64,000 bases of DNA from Nipponacmea schrenckii. Lineage: Eukaryota; Mollusca; Gastropoda; Lottiidae. The position numbers and the translations under genes were made by a program. The stretch's first letter is position 1. Each line of letters starts with the position of its first letter. The notes under the pieces are model-generated. The model searched no databases, was not told the origin of the DNA, and saw only the letters and a program-made list of their open reading frames with translations. The stretch spans positions 33,219,106 to 33,283,105 of the forward strand of contig JAUJPP010000005.1 in assembly GCA_030562195.1 (NCBI GenBank), given 5' to 3'. Shown here piece by piece: positions 32,787-45,875 of the stretch.

Positions 32787-35700
32787 CTGAAATGTAAAGA
32801 CAATACAAAAATAATACTGTAATACTTCCACATAATATCGGTAACTTTTTGTTAAATTTATTTTGAGTTGATTTCTTTCGTAAAAAAGGAATTAAATTTA
32901 AGGAAAATAAATTTTGCATCTTAATCAATTTACGACAAAGAGGAAATTACATTTGTACTCACAGTACATAGTAAAAAAATGTCTATCATACTGTTCTTTA
33001 CAAGATAAAAAAAAATCTACCAGACTATGCCTAGTATCGAAGCCTAGTTTCATGTTCGTTATCTGGAAACATCGTTTTCATGCTGACCACATTAATATGC
33101 AATACTCATTGTGTTAAAAAATCTTATTGGCGGGTTAATTGTAAGATGATTAATGATTGGTTAAGAATACCATATAGATATTTAATATAACTGCCTGTCA
33201 CATATCAAACCAATGTTTTTATTTCATTTTCAAGATGACAATCAAATATTGAGATTAATTTACGCTGATATTTACCAAGTATAAAATTTCTAGTTTCAGT
33301 TAGGTGGGACACAAAAAACATCAAAATATCATATTTACAAAATTATTTATCAAAATAACGATAAGACACCCTTATCCAGACAATAAGACGTCGCATTGTT
33401 AAAACCTTCGTCGCGAAAGTCTGGTTGTTCATGACTTTCGTCACTATTCATGGTTAAAGTTACACAAATTATTAATAATGTTAAAATTGTCAAATATTTT
33501 CTAAGAATTTTGATTAATTTGTCGGGATGTCTGTTGTTGAGGATAAGTCGCCGTGGATTAAATACATCTTCAAGGTTGACGATGAAAAAAAGAATAAGAG
33601 AGGAACGACAGTAAAGAATCGAAAAATAGAAAGAAAAAAATAAGAATAAAACATACAACAAAATAAAAATTACTAACCACTCTCTTCATCTTTGATACAA
33701 TAATCAGGAGATGCTTCAAAATAAACCAAATCAGACCTGGTTGGATGTTTGTGGTTTTTGTTGGCAACTATTAATCCTGTACCGGCTTGGTTCATCATTA
33801 TCTGAGTAGCACCGTTATACTTTCGTTTGAGAAAATCTCCCACCCGTCGGAAATCTTCCATAGCTAACCAACACGTTCTGAGAGTACATGACCCGCTAAT
33901 TCCATGACATTTACACATCAGTTTTCTAAATCGTCTGACAGCCTGAAAATGGAAAAGTTGGGCAATGTATGGAATATAAGACAAAGAACTATTCAAACTA
34001 CGACAATGAATAACAAAGAGCATAAATATATTTTTTTAAAAACAATTCAAGAAATAAAGCAAAATTTGAGTAAACCGACATATTTCAGAAATATATTTTG
34101 GTTTGAATATAGAAGCATAACTGTTCATTGAAAATGTCTGATTTGAATCAATGAGGTAAAGGGTAAAATATAATTGAGTTAGAGTACTTGTTATTTTGAC
34201 TTCAAACATATTTGCGTTTGGATAAAACAGATTATTTGAATTATGGAAAGAGTGACAATAAACTTGAATAATTAAACTCAATTTGGGCTTTGTTCATTAT
34301 TTTTGATTAATTTTAAAAAGTTTACCCGTCTTCCAGCTCTGTTATTATGGAGATTCATCAACGCTCTGGCATCACTGACTCTCTTTTCTTTGGCATCCAC
34401 AAACATCCTCGAAAATCTGCTACCAAATCGGACGCTATCAGAGCATCCGCCCCAATCAAACTCTCCTTTAGAGTCTTTACTTGTACCCCGTTTTGTCGGA
34501 TCACATGCACAATGTAACAATTCTCCTTTACTGCAAGCACTAGTAATGGAATATACCACACCAGCTGATGAAATTGAATACACAAAAGCTGCTTCACGGG
34601 TGCCTGGAAAGGTATGATTTTCAGAGATATTGGTTAATGCACAAGATTATTATAGTTACACATTACTGGAATCATAGAATATACTAAAATCACAAAAGAA
34701 AATCTGTTACGGAAATGGTTGTCAGCAACCAATAACCGTAAAAAATCCTCTGCATTGACCAAAATCAGCCGTCACTTCCTAGTTGTCAATATTATTACCG
34801 AGAGCATCTTTCGACGTCACAATATCGACACTAACAGCACGCATGGCGGAGGTGGAATAAAAGATTTAATTTCGTATCATTTTATAAAACGGACAAAATA
34901 ATCATCTCATTTCGAATTGCAAATAGCTTTCCAATCCTAAAATTCTTGTTATATAATATGTATTGAGAAAACTTGCCTTTCAACATACTTTTACCAAAGA
35001 CAGACGCATCACGGTGTAAAGTACTACAATTCCATCGATGATCCTGGAACTGGTACTGACATTCCTCAACTCCAAGTCTTGCCCCCTCTCTAAGCCACAC
35101 CATTACGTCTGGATAGTGCCGACACAACTTTCTCTGCTTGCCGACCAAACCAGGAATATTATCACAGAGAACACCCGTACTAACAGCGTGGAGGGGCAAT
35201 TGACTTATAAACCTTCAAAATAAAAATAAAAATTATGACAATATGTAAAAATTGTTTGGAATTAGGAAAACAAACTAACATTTGTCGATAATTTCGTCTA
35301 ATATTAGTTAAATACAATTAAGCATAAACTGTGAAGTAGATGTAAACCAGTAAAAATTAATCATACAACTTAGTGAAGAAAACTTGTAAAACAAATATTT
35401 TGATAAAATAAAGTAGCCAAGTTGATATAATTCTCAGATCAAAGGCTAAATCCATTTATTAACTTCACTTGATATCTGCTGTATTGATATGAACTATTTA
35501 TTTGATTTTGATACAGGAGTAAAACAAGGCGACGTGATAATACCATACTTATCCCTCTCATTAATCAATGACTTGTCAAAAATAGCAATGCACAATGTCA
35601 TTCGTTAATTTTCAGAAACAATTTTGTTTCTAAAATTAATAGTAGTGTAGAATATAAGTCAAATACGAACAGTTATTAAAATCTTTATATTTTTATTGTA

Positions 35701-36429
35701 ACAGATAACAGCCCAATAAGACATACACCTCACATTGATAAATGGATTTTATTTTAGAACTGTAAATGAATTAATCGTTTAACCTTAAGTTTAAGTGTTT
35801 GACTCTGAAACTAAACATTTCCACAGCAGATTGTGCTCGTCTAGCTTTAGATCTAGCCAACTTTGACAAGAATTAATGAATCTAAGACTGAAACGGGGGT
35901 TTCTAGTGTAAATTCAATGAATTAGTAGAAAATTGTGGATGATTTTTGTGTAAATGTTAACGTGAATTCATCTGGGGAACATCAGAATAAGAAAAATAAT
36001 ATTGTCTATTTTTACTTTAGCACAAACATCAGTTACAAATTGTATGATTTCAGTCCGTGCAAAATATTTCCTGCGTGAAAATAAGTTAAAATGAAATTTT
36101 TACGTGAAAATTACGTCATTTCAAAACGTATTATCAATATTTCATGATAATGATCATTATATAGTTCAGATCTATATGGAACTTTGTCGGCAAGTCTGCC
36201 TTAAAATATCACCATTCATGATTATTGGCCCATGATTATTGAGTAAAGCGCTTGATTTTACGCATTCCACTAATCGTTCGTATTTCACTATATCTAAATA
36301 CAGTAATGTGATTGTAAAGAAAATTTCCAAAGGGACTTACCACCATGTAGCGACCAGAACTCGCACCTTGAGACTGACCAAAATGAAAAACAAGAATACT
36401 TTTACAGACAAAAATCCTTTCCTTCCCAT
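32491..36429 (-). CDS. Wnt2: Wnt2 orthologue (five exons, complete CDS)
   Basis: Secreted lipid-modified Wnt ligand; by family it binds Frizzled/LRP receptors. Exons (minus): 36429-36341, 35212-34977, 34603-34326, 33942-33678, 32786-32491; 1164 nt, 387 residues, all phases agree. Residues 1-27 are a signal peptide. Then come WW..., CDNIPGLV, a sequon at N91 (NCS), [24 protein letters not shown] with the acylated serine at about S217, [17 protein letters not shown] and CKFHWCC. Wnt2 is favoured over other Wnts by [12 protein letters not shown]...PDVM, the 'ATWW' start of the mature chain, and [13 protein letters not shown]. Vertebrate WNT2 is ~360 residues; the excess is mostly a Ser-rich C-terminal tail. 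Intron 2 uses a GC donor. ST7 lies upstream on the same strand, as in vertebrate WNT2 neighbourhoods. Confidence 0.95.
32519..32583 (-). repeat. Trinucleotide repeat coding poly-Ser in Wnt2
   Basis: Plus strand reads mostly GATGATGAT with scattered AAT, GAA and GGT. On the coding strand this is ATC/TCA in the serine frame. Repeat-length changes by multiples of three would vary tail length without breaking the gene. Confidence 0.9.
33678..33942 (-). CDS. Wnt2: Wnt2 exon 4 (palmitoleoylation site)
   Basis: Residues 202-290. [16 protein letters not shown] contains the serine that carries palmitoleate in Wnts and the paired cysteines of the thumb hairpin. Also [16 protein letters not shown] and [11 protein letters not shown]. 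Acceptor 'attttcag', donor GTG|gttagt. Confidence 0.97.
34326..34603 (-). CDS. Wnt2: Wnt2 exon 3
   Basis: Residues 109-201: [33 protein letters not shown] and [15 protein letters not shown]. Acceptor 'tttccag', donor CGG|gtaaac, phase 0. Confidence 0.97.
34977..35212 (-). CDS. Wnt2: Wnt2 exon 2
   Basis: Begins after 'ttttgaag' and encodes residues 30-109, with [20 protein letters not shown] and [15 protein letters not shown] (sequon NCS). The donor is AAAG|gcaagt, a GC donor. Confidence 0.95.
36341..36429 (-). CDS. Wnt2: Wnt2 exon 1 (signal peptide)
   Basis: ATG at 36429 opens [20 protein letters not shown] and continues KVRVLVATW, ending TGG TG|gtaagt. Basic start, hydrophobic core and a polar/Ala end fit a signal peptide. 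The split Trp codon joins exon 2 to give WW, the residues at the same spot in vertebrate WNT2. This exon is too short to be picked up by ORF length and was found by splice and homology reasoning. An upstream ATG 14 nt away is out of frame. Confidence 0.85.
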
Positions 36430-38189
36430 CGTCTTACAGCCATTGACAAATAATGTTCAACCACATACCATAAAAATGTATTCACAGCGAAATCGAAAAT
36501 TCGAATTACTTTAATCCGTACAATAGACTTAAATTAAAAATATTCAGAATTATTCTTATCACCCTGTTTCTATCCACATTAGACAATATACTTTATCCAT
36601 AAGTCTAAACAATTATTTAATAATCCCATACCATGCCATTACTATATAAGAAAGTTTCGAAAACACTTACGATCCTACATGTTACAAGTATTCCAAGAGA
36701 TTAAATTCATTTTTGAATTCCCAACACATTCACTTCAATTTGATGGTCACAGACTAAACTCAACACCCATTGATCAGTATCAGTATAAATTCAAGTAAGA
36801 ATAATTTCGGGCTTATCCTTATGTATTTCCAACTTAGCCAACAAATTGTGTTCTGAACTATCCTGACTACAGCTTTGAAGGCGTGACTATCGTAGACTGT
36901 GATAGATAATTATAACTAAGCCAAAAGGTGTGCTGCAATCTTTATTTTTCTACCGTTTAAAACCTGACTAGAGGTAAAATTGGTTAAAATTTTAAGCGAC
37001 TGTCTCTGTTAATGATATTATGAATATAATTGCAGATTCATTTTTTAGGGGAAGAAATAAAGAGGATGTTATTGAATCCTATTCATTTCTTTTATGATCC
37101 TACAAGCTTACAGTACTTACGAAAACACCAGATAAAGCGAAATAATTTATCATTTTTATTAATCGTCCATTAATGCAATTTCAGCGTTAGGAATGGGAGA
37201 AATTGTTAAAATCAACATATTCATTATAAAACGGTTAGCGGTTGACTAATTGAGAAATGTGTACCTTAAGTATATTACAGAGTGAACCTCCTTAATGCAG
37301 ATGTAGGTCTCTAGGAGAGAAAATAACGTGAAATCTATCATATTTACCAGATTAATAAACCGTTTAACATGATTTACCTAAACTTCTCGGGTTTGCCTTT
37401 CATATATCAAATTCAAAATACAAAATTTCAAAAAGTACCTATTTATACTATATACCTGAAATTTTCATCAAATAAATATTAATCGAATAACGGGGTATAT
37501 TATGAAAGAATCGGATAAACCCTGTTATTAATGAAGAATATTCCACTCTTTCTTGTCCGTCAAAAATATTCATTCGAAATATTTCAAACATACCTGAAAA
37601 CCAATTTTGAGACTATAATCTATTTTGTGAAATATTTGCAATAGTGTCACGTTAATAATCTGTAAATAAACAAAGAGCTAGAAACAAAATAAATAAATAA
37701 AATAGGTAAACAAAACCATACAGTTACACATACGATATTTATTTATAACTTTTGTTACAGTTTATGGGTAACTTTCCAAAACATAAGTTTTTTTTTTAAA
37801 TTTCTAATTTTTAAAAGGTCCTGATGCTTCTTTTTCATTTTATAAGGCTTCAAGCTTGATTTTATCTTTTGTTCAAACAAGGTATTAGTGTAATTATAAG
37901 GCCTATGTTTATCAAAAAAGACTGATCCCCTAGAATTTGTATACGAAATGAAATTTCAGCTGAGTTTTAGCTAAGCCTATCAATTAAAATGCTCCCAGCT
38001 CACTCTTGAAATTTGAAATGAGTATTTGCCTTTTTAAAGTTAAAATGACAACTCGTAATTTCTTGAGACTCTGCGATATACAGAAAAGACATATATTAAT
38101 AAAAAATGAAATTCCTAATTTGTAGTATTTTGAATGATTGTGATTTTCATGCATTTCTAGTTCTTCTTAAAACTATTTGCAGTATGGAT
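36430..38189. other. Wnt2 upstream region; no gene recognised
   Basis: AT-rich non-repetitive sequence between Wnt2 exon 1 and the satellite. It presumably holds the Wnt2 5' UTR and promoter. No TATA box or binding site can be assigned from sequence alone. Confidence 0.4.
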
Positions 38190-41100
38190 TGGAATATTTA
38201 GAGTTATAACTGAACTAAATAATAAGTATAGTTGTAACTGAATATAACAAAGAATTTCAAATGAGATATAAATTTGGGTATTATAACAGAATATACCGAA
38301 ACTATATAAAAGGAGATATAACTTAGGGGCATTATTGTAACGGTATACATGCTAGAGAGTATTGTGGTACCGGACTTTGTAATAACTTATGTAGCTATGG
38401 GTATAGTGTAAATAAATCTACCAGGTAAAAAGATATTAAACTATGGGTATTTTGGTAAATGAATATACAAATCTATGTGATAAAAGACATAAATGGAATG
38501 ATTGTTGTAATTGAATATATTGGCCTATACAGTAACAATATAACTGTAGGTATTGTGATAAATGAATCTTTCGAACTATCTAACAAGAAATATTACTTAA
38601 GGTATTGTGGTAAAGGAAAAGACGAATATATATATATACTGGACTATATAAACAACATATAGGCCTATATACATTGATTTATTACGATGAGCTGTCGTAT
38701 TACATAATATAACTGTGCGTATTGTGGTGAATTATTATATCGAACTATCTAAAAGAGAAATATTACGTAAGGTATTGCGATAAATGAATAAACTGGAATG
38801 TTCAATTAATTTGTATTCCAGTCTATTTGATAGGAGATATAACTGGGAGTAATGTAATAATAAATATACCAAACTATATGATTGTAGATATAACTGGAAA
38901 TAATGTGGTAAATAAATATACCAGACGAAATGATAGGAGATATAAATGGAAGTAATGTAGTAAAAAAAAAATTACCAGACTATATAAAAAGGGATATAAC
39001 TGGGAGTAATGTAGTAAATAAATATACCAGACGAGATGATAGGAGATATAACTGGAAGTAATGTAGTAAATAAATATACCAGACGAGATGATAGGAGATA
39101 TAACTGGGAGTAATGTAGTAAATAAAAATACCAGACTATATAAAAAGGGATATAACTGGGAGTAATGTAGTAAATGAATATTCCCGACTATATGATTGTA
39201 GATATAACTGGAAGTAATGTGGTAAATAAATATACCAGACTATATGATTGTAGATATAACTGGAAGTAATGTAGTAAATAAATATACCAGACTATATGAT
39301 TGTAGATATAACTGGGAGTAATGTAGTAAATAAATCCCAGCTGACTCTAGAAATATATAGATATAGAGATATAACTGGGAGTAATGTAGTAAATAAATAT
39401 ACCAGACTATATGATTGTAGATATAACTGGAAGTAATGTGGTAAATAAAAATACCTGACTATATGATAAAGAAGATAGCTTGCCAGGCAAGGTAACATAC
39501 GCCCACTGGCAGCATTGAATTTGAGAAATAAATAGAGCAATAACTCAAAAAGAATTCACTGAATATTGAAGTCGAGGGCAAAGACTCAAAAACTGTTCAT
39601 GGAAAATTGTCAAATTAGAACTTGACCACCATCTTATCTATTTCAATACTCATACCAAGTTTCATCAAATCTATTAAAAAATTGTAGCTTATTTTGCACC
39701 CACAAATATTTTTGACGCAATTTTACTAAGTCAAGGGCAATAACCCAAAAACCATTTGTTAAAAAAAGTCAGAAATTCAAACTTGACTAATGTCTTATCA
39801 ATTCTAATGCTTACACCAAGTTCCATCAAAATCTTTGAAAATTAAAGCTTCTTATTGCAACCACAATAGAATTTTGACGCAATTTTACTTAGTCAAGGGC
39901 AATAACTTAAAACAATTCATTGAAAAACTGTCAAATTCAAACTTGACTGAGGCCTAATCAATTCCAATGCTCACACCAAGTTTCATCAAAATCCTCTAAA
40001 AATTGGAGGATTTATTGCATCGAAACTTAAATTTTAACAAGATTTATCTAAGTCAAGAGCAATAACTCAAAAACCGTTCATGCAATAATTTCCATTTTCG
40101 AACTTGACCGAGATATCATCAATATATACATGTATACCAAGTTTCATTAAGACCAGATAAAAACTGTAGCTTCTATTGTGGATACGAACCCGAATTTGAC
40201 GCGTTTTTACTAAGTCAAGGGCAATAACTCAAAAACCGTTCATGCGATAATTTCCATTTTCGAACTTGACCGAGATATCCTTAATATATACATGTATACC
40301 AAGTTTCATTAAGATCGGATAAAAACTGTAGCCTCTATTGTGGATACAACCCAAATTTGACACGTTTTTACTAAGTCAAGGGCAATAACTCAAAAACCGC
40401 TCTTGCGACTATTTCTATTTTCGAACTTGACCGAGATATCATCAATATATACATGTATACCAAGTTTCATTAAGACCAGATAAAAACTGTAGCTTCTATT
40501 GTGGATACGAACCCGAATTTGACGCGTTTTTACTAAGTCAAGGGCAATAACTCAAAAACCGTTCATGCGATAATTTCCATTTTCGAACTTGACCGAGATA
40601 TCCTTAATATATACATGTATACCAAGTTTCATTAAGATCGGATAAAAACTGTAGCCTCTATCGTGGATACAACAAATGTGGACGGACCGACGGACGGACG
40701 GACAGGGGCGACGGCAATATACGTCCACATTTCCATGTGGGCGTATATTAAAACTGGGAGTAATGTAGTAAATAAACATACCAGACTATATGATTGTAGA
40801 TATAACTGGGAGTAATATGGTAAATAAATATACCAGACTAGATGATAAGAGATATAACTGGGAGTAATGTAGTAAATAAAAATACCAGACTATATAAAAA
40901 GGGATATAACTGGGAGTAATGTAGTAAATAAATATACCAGACAATATTATTGTAGATATAACTGGAAGTAATGTAGTAAATAAATATACCCGACTATATG
41001 ATTGTAGATATAACTGGGAGTAATGTAGTAAATAAATATACCCGACTATATGATAAGAGATATAACTGGAAGTAATGTAGTAAATGAATATACCCGACTA

Positions 41101-43830
41101 TATGATAAAAGATATAACTGGAAGTAATGTGGTAAATAAATATACCAGACTATATGATTGTAGATATAACTGGAAGTAATGTAGTAAATAAATACCAGAC
41201 TATATGATAAGAGATATAACTGGAAGTAATGTAGTAAATAAATATACCCGACTATATGATTGAAGATATAACTGGGAGTAATGTAGTAAATAAATATACC
41301 AGACTATATGATAAGAGATATAACTGGAAGTAATGTAGTAAATAAATATACCCGACTATATGATTGAAGATATAACTGGGAGTAAAATGTAGTAAATAAA
41401 TATACCAGACTATATGATTGTAGATATAACTGGAAGTAATGTAGTAAATAAATATACTAGACTATATGATTGTAGATATAACTGGGAGTAATGTGGTAAA
41501 TAAATATACCAGACTATATGATAAGAGATATAACTGGGAGTAATGTGGTAATTAAACATACCAGACAATATGATAGGGGATATAACTGGAAGAAATGTAG
41601 TAAATAAATATACCAGACTATATGATAAAAGATATAACTGGAAGTAATGTGGTAAATAAATATACCAGACTAGATGATAAGAGATATAACTGGAAGTAAT
41701 GTAGTAAATAAATATACCCGACTATATGATTGAAGATATAACTGGGAGTAAAATGTAGTAAATAAATATACCAGACTATATGATTGTAGATATAACTGGA
41801 AGTAATGTAGTAAATAAATATACTAGACTATATGATTGTAGATATAACTGGGAGTAATGTGGTAAATAAATATACCAGACTATATGATAAGAGATATAAC
41901 TGGGAGTAATGTGGTAATTAAACATACCAGACAATATGATAGGGGATATAACTGGAAGAAATGTAGTAAATAAATATACCTGACTATATGATTGTAGATA
42001 TAACTGGAAGTAATGTGGTAAATAAATATACCAGAATATAAGATAAGAGATATAACTGGGAGTAATATAGTAAATAAATATACCAGACTATATGATAAGA
42101 GATATAACTGGAAGTAATGTAGTAAATGAATATTCCCGACTATATGATTGTAGATATAACTGGGAGTAATGTGGTAAATAAATATACCAGACTATATGAT
42201 AAGAGATATAACTGGGAGTAATGTGGTAATTAAACATACCAGACTATATGATAAAAGATATAACTGGAAGTAATGTGGTAAATAAATATACCTGACTATA
42301 TGATTGTAGATATAACTGGAAGTAATGTGGTAAATAAATATACCAGAATATAAGATAAGAGATATAACTGGGAGTAATATAGTAAATAAATATACCAGAC
42401 TATATGATAAGAGATATAACTGGAAGTAATGTAGTAAATGAATATTCCCGACTATATGATTGTAGATATAACTGGGAGTAAAATGTAGTAAATAAATATA
42501 CCAGACTATATGATAAGAGATATAACTGGGAGTAATGTGGTAAATAAATATACCAGACTATATGATAAAAGATATAACTGGAAGTAATGTGGTAAATAAA
42601 TATACCGACTATATGATTGTAGATATAACTGGAAGTAATGTGGTAAATAAATATACCAGAATATAAGATAAGAGATATAACTGGGAGTAATATAGTAAAT
42701 AAATATACCAGACTATATGATAAGAGATATAACTGGAAGTAATGTAGTAAATGAATATTCCCGACTATATGATTGTAGATATAACTGGGAGTAAAATGTA
42801 GTAAATAAATATACCAGACTATATGATTGTAGATATAACTGGAAGTAATGTGGTAAATAAATATACCAGACTATATAATAAGAGATATAACTGGGAGTAA
42901 TGTAGTAAATAAATATACCAAACTATATAATTGGAGATATAACTGGGAGTAATATGGTAAATAAATATACCAGACTAGATGATAAGAGATATAACTGGGA
43001 GTAATGTAGTAAATAAATATACCAGGCAATATGATTGTAGATATAACTGGAAGTAATGTGGTAAATAAATATACCAGACTATATAATAAGAGATATAACT
43101 GGGAGTAATGTGGTAAAAAATATACCAGGCTATATGATTGTAGATATAACTGGAAGTAATGTGGTAAATAAATATACCAGAATATAAGATAAGAGATGTA
43201 ACTGGGGGTAATATAGTAAATAAATATACCAAACTATTTGATAGGAGATATAACTGGAAGTAATATAGAAAATAAATATACCAGACTATATGATAAAAGA
43301 TATAACTGGAAGTAATGTGGTAAATAAATATACCTGACTATATGATAAAAGATATAACTGGGAGTAATGTAGTAAATACATATATCAGACTATATGATAA
43401 GAGATATAACTGGAAGTAATGTAGTAAATAAATATACCAGACTATATGATAAGAGATATAACTGGAAGAAATGTAGTAAATAAATATACCCGACTATATG
43501 ATTGTAGATATAACTGGAAGTAATGTGGTAAATAAACATACCAGACTATATGATAAGAGATATAACTGGGAGTAATGTGGTAAATAAACATACCAGACAA
43601 TATGATAAGAGATATAACTGGGAGTAATGTGGTAAATAAATATACCAGACTAGATGATAGGAGATATAATTGGGAGTTATGTGTGTAAATAAATATACCA
43701 AACTATATAATTAGAGTTATAACTGAGATAATTGTGGTAAGTATATCGGATTATACATGTATATATAAAGAGAAATAAGTAGTGGTAAATGAATATACAG
43801 GACTATTAAATGAGCGATGTAACTGAGGGT
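38190..43830 (+). repeat. 52-bp satellite array with higher-order structure
   Basis: Unit of 52 bp containing GATATAACTGGGAGTAATGT, 'agtaaataaatatacc' and 'agactatatgat'. About 70 regular units lie between 38820 and 43700, with strongly degenerate ones at the margins (38190-38820; 43700-43830). Variants differ at a few diagnostic sites (tggGag/tggAag, tgtAgt/tgtGgt, attgtag/aagag). Blocks of seven units (364 bp) and six units (312 bp) recur nearly verbatim. A pearl/HINE-like element interrupts it at 39473-40748. Apparent open frames follow the repeat. Confidence 0.95.
39473..40748 (+). mobile_element. Pearl/HINE-like element copy 3 (in satellite)
   Basis: Same termini as copy 2 (AGATAGCTTGCCAGGCAAGG ... 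ATGTGGGCGTAT), six ~190-bp cores, (ACGG)n at 40682-40702. Satellite sequence resumes on the right at 'aactgggagtaatg', so the insertion post-dates the array. It is very similar to copy 2, including the phrase GGAGGATTTATTGCATC. Confidence 0.8.
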
Positions 43831-44314
43831 AATATGTTAGACTTCAGTGTGTAATATAAACTTGTTAATGTCAATATCCAGGTTGTTTTACCCCCAATTG
43901 TATCTCTCTATTGTTTTAATATGTTTAATTCTTTCCATATTACCAGTCAGGCCGAGCTTGTTTATTCCGCATTTGATCTCGCCAATTCTTACCAAAATCA
44001 AATCTCTCTTGATTAGTACATACGTAGACAAGATAGCATTATATCTCCCGAAATACATGGCAATGGTACGGGGTTCTTTTTAAGGTATCCCGCCGCAGGT
44101 TGCTTGTCACAATGATTCTCAAATTGTATCTATTTAGAGACAATTTTCTCTCAAATGTTGAAATAAACGGTAAATCTCTCTCTATTTATTTGTAAGAAAC
44201 TAAAAGTCATTGACCATTGACCTGAAATCTGCCGATAGAGCATTATTATAAGGTATCGGAGCTGAAACTATGTCAATTCAAATTAAATCCTGCCAATACT
44301 TTGGCTTTTTCTAC

Positions 44315-44657
44315 AACTTATGTCACTGACATGATTTAATGTCATTTAAAAAGGGGTGTTGCAACAATATTTTCGTTATTGGGATGTAATCAGCCTTGGG
44401 AGCTGTGTCGTTACTGATTATCAGAGGGGTAATGCATGTTCGCAGTAAAGTCTACCGGTTAGCTGCCTTCTATTTTTGTAGAAGGTCCATTAGCCGAGTG
44501 GTCTAGACGGTTGACATGTATTGCTGGCGATAAGTGCCTGACTCTGAGATCGCTGGTTCGAAACCCGTTCGGGTCTTAGCCAATTTTCAGCACTAGAATA
44601 TGTGCTATACCAACGAAGCGTTATCCCAATAACGAACATATTGTAACTTATGTCACT
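44315..44657 (+). mobile_element. tRNA-like SINE candidate with 13-bp flanking repeats
   Basis: AACTTATGTCACT occurs at 44315-44327 and again at 44645-44657. Between them lie an A-box-like TAGCCGAGTGG (44491-44501) and a perfect B box GGTTCGAAACC (44555-44565), spaced as in a long-variable-arm tRNA (Leu/Ser). The tRNA acceptor stem does not pair, so this is not a functional tRNA. A 22-nt inverted repeat (ACAATATTTTCGTTATTGGG / CCCAATAACGAACATATTGT) lies at 44364 and 44623, ending exactly at the right flanking repeat. Confidence 0.55.
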
Positions 44658-45875
44658 AGTCAAAATTTCCTATTTTTTTTTATTTAACTGTGAGTGATTA
44701 CATAAATATAAGCCAGCAGCGTATCAGTTTCAACTGCTACATGTCAACAGTACATCGTAACAATTCCATCAATATTTATATATTTCTATGGTATTTAGTA
44801 AATACACCTAACGATTTCTTAAATATACAGGTTAAATGAGTCTAACCACTGTACAGCGTTCCTTATTCTTCAGTTCCATCTATTGTTGTCATAATTATTC
44901 AATTACGATATATTCACGACAGTTGTTTTATTCCAAAGGGAAATCGTGAAAGATCTTCTTTGACTTTCAGCTGCATAATACAACGGAATCAAAATTAAGA
45001 GAAAAAACTTTTGTGTTAAAGCTCCTTTAACTATATCACTTCTGGTATTCAATCAATCTCGATAAACCGCGTAGTTTGGTATGATGTCACGCGCTGATAA
45101 GAACAGTTTCTCATGTTATTAGATGTCAATCATAAGGTGATAGATTCCTGCTAAAACATGGCATACAGTTACAGACGAACACCCATTGAGATCAACAACA
45201 ACCCCACTCGTCGCTCATCTATCAACAATCGAAACTTATAGTCAAGTTTTACATCAGCATTGTCTCGACAGTATCAGTTCATCTAACTAATGAAACTGTT
45301 GCTTCAACAATATTCTAATATTTCCGCCATTGGTTGTGAGTGGTGAATCCTTCCCAGGGACTCGTTATCTTTTGATTCCAATGACATTATCTTCAATCAT
45401 TTCTTTAAAATCGACTAAATAGATAAAATATGTCATTGGGGAAAGTGTCCATGGCAACCTCCTGGAGTAAATAATATTATTACTTTATATGCGCCGATAT
45501 GAAAAGTACGAGCTCGTGTAATAAGATCGAGTAGAAACGAAGGCAGTCTGAAAGATTGATGGATGGACCAAATCTAAATCTAGAAACTAATTAACCAACG
45601 AAAATAATTCCCAAAAATGTCTGACACTGACTGTTGCATTTTATTTTTGTTTAACCTGAAGAGGTTCAGATGCCAGACAACCTCTCAGAGGTAGGTTACT
45701 GGCCATGCAAGATTTCTTTTTGACCTTATTCTTTGTGGACATTTTGAACCAATGATTGTCAGGCAGACGACAACCCATCTAGCATAACTATTTTTTTGTC
45801 CATTCAACTGCCGACAATTTATTCATCTTACATTATAGTTATAAATAGAACGCCGTAGCTGTCTTATGTGGCATA
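44658..45875. other. No recognisable feature
   Basis: Non-repetitive AT-rich sequence, no gene evidence on either strand. Confidence 0.4.

Noticed and set aside
34882..35199. Wnt2 as a 105-residue protein starting at 35199
   Set aside because: The apparent start is TTG inside exon 2 and the 3' part reads through the GC donor into the intron; the real exon is 35212-34977.
36239..36514. 91-codon plus-strand open frame
   Set aside because: It is the shadow of Wnt2 exon 1 and its flanks on the opposite strand.
38820..43700. CRISPR-like array
   Set aside because: Units are contiguous 52-bp tandem copies with no unique spacers, in an intron-bearing eukaryotic genome.
44483..44580. Functional tRNA-Leu or tRNA-Ser gene
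   Set aside because: A and B boxes are good, but the 5' and 3' ends do not form an acceptor stem and no plausible anticodon arm could be folded; treated as SINE-type sequence.
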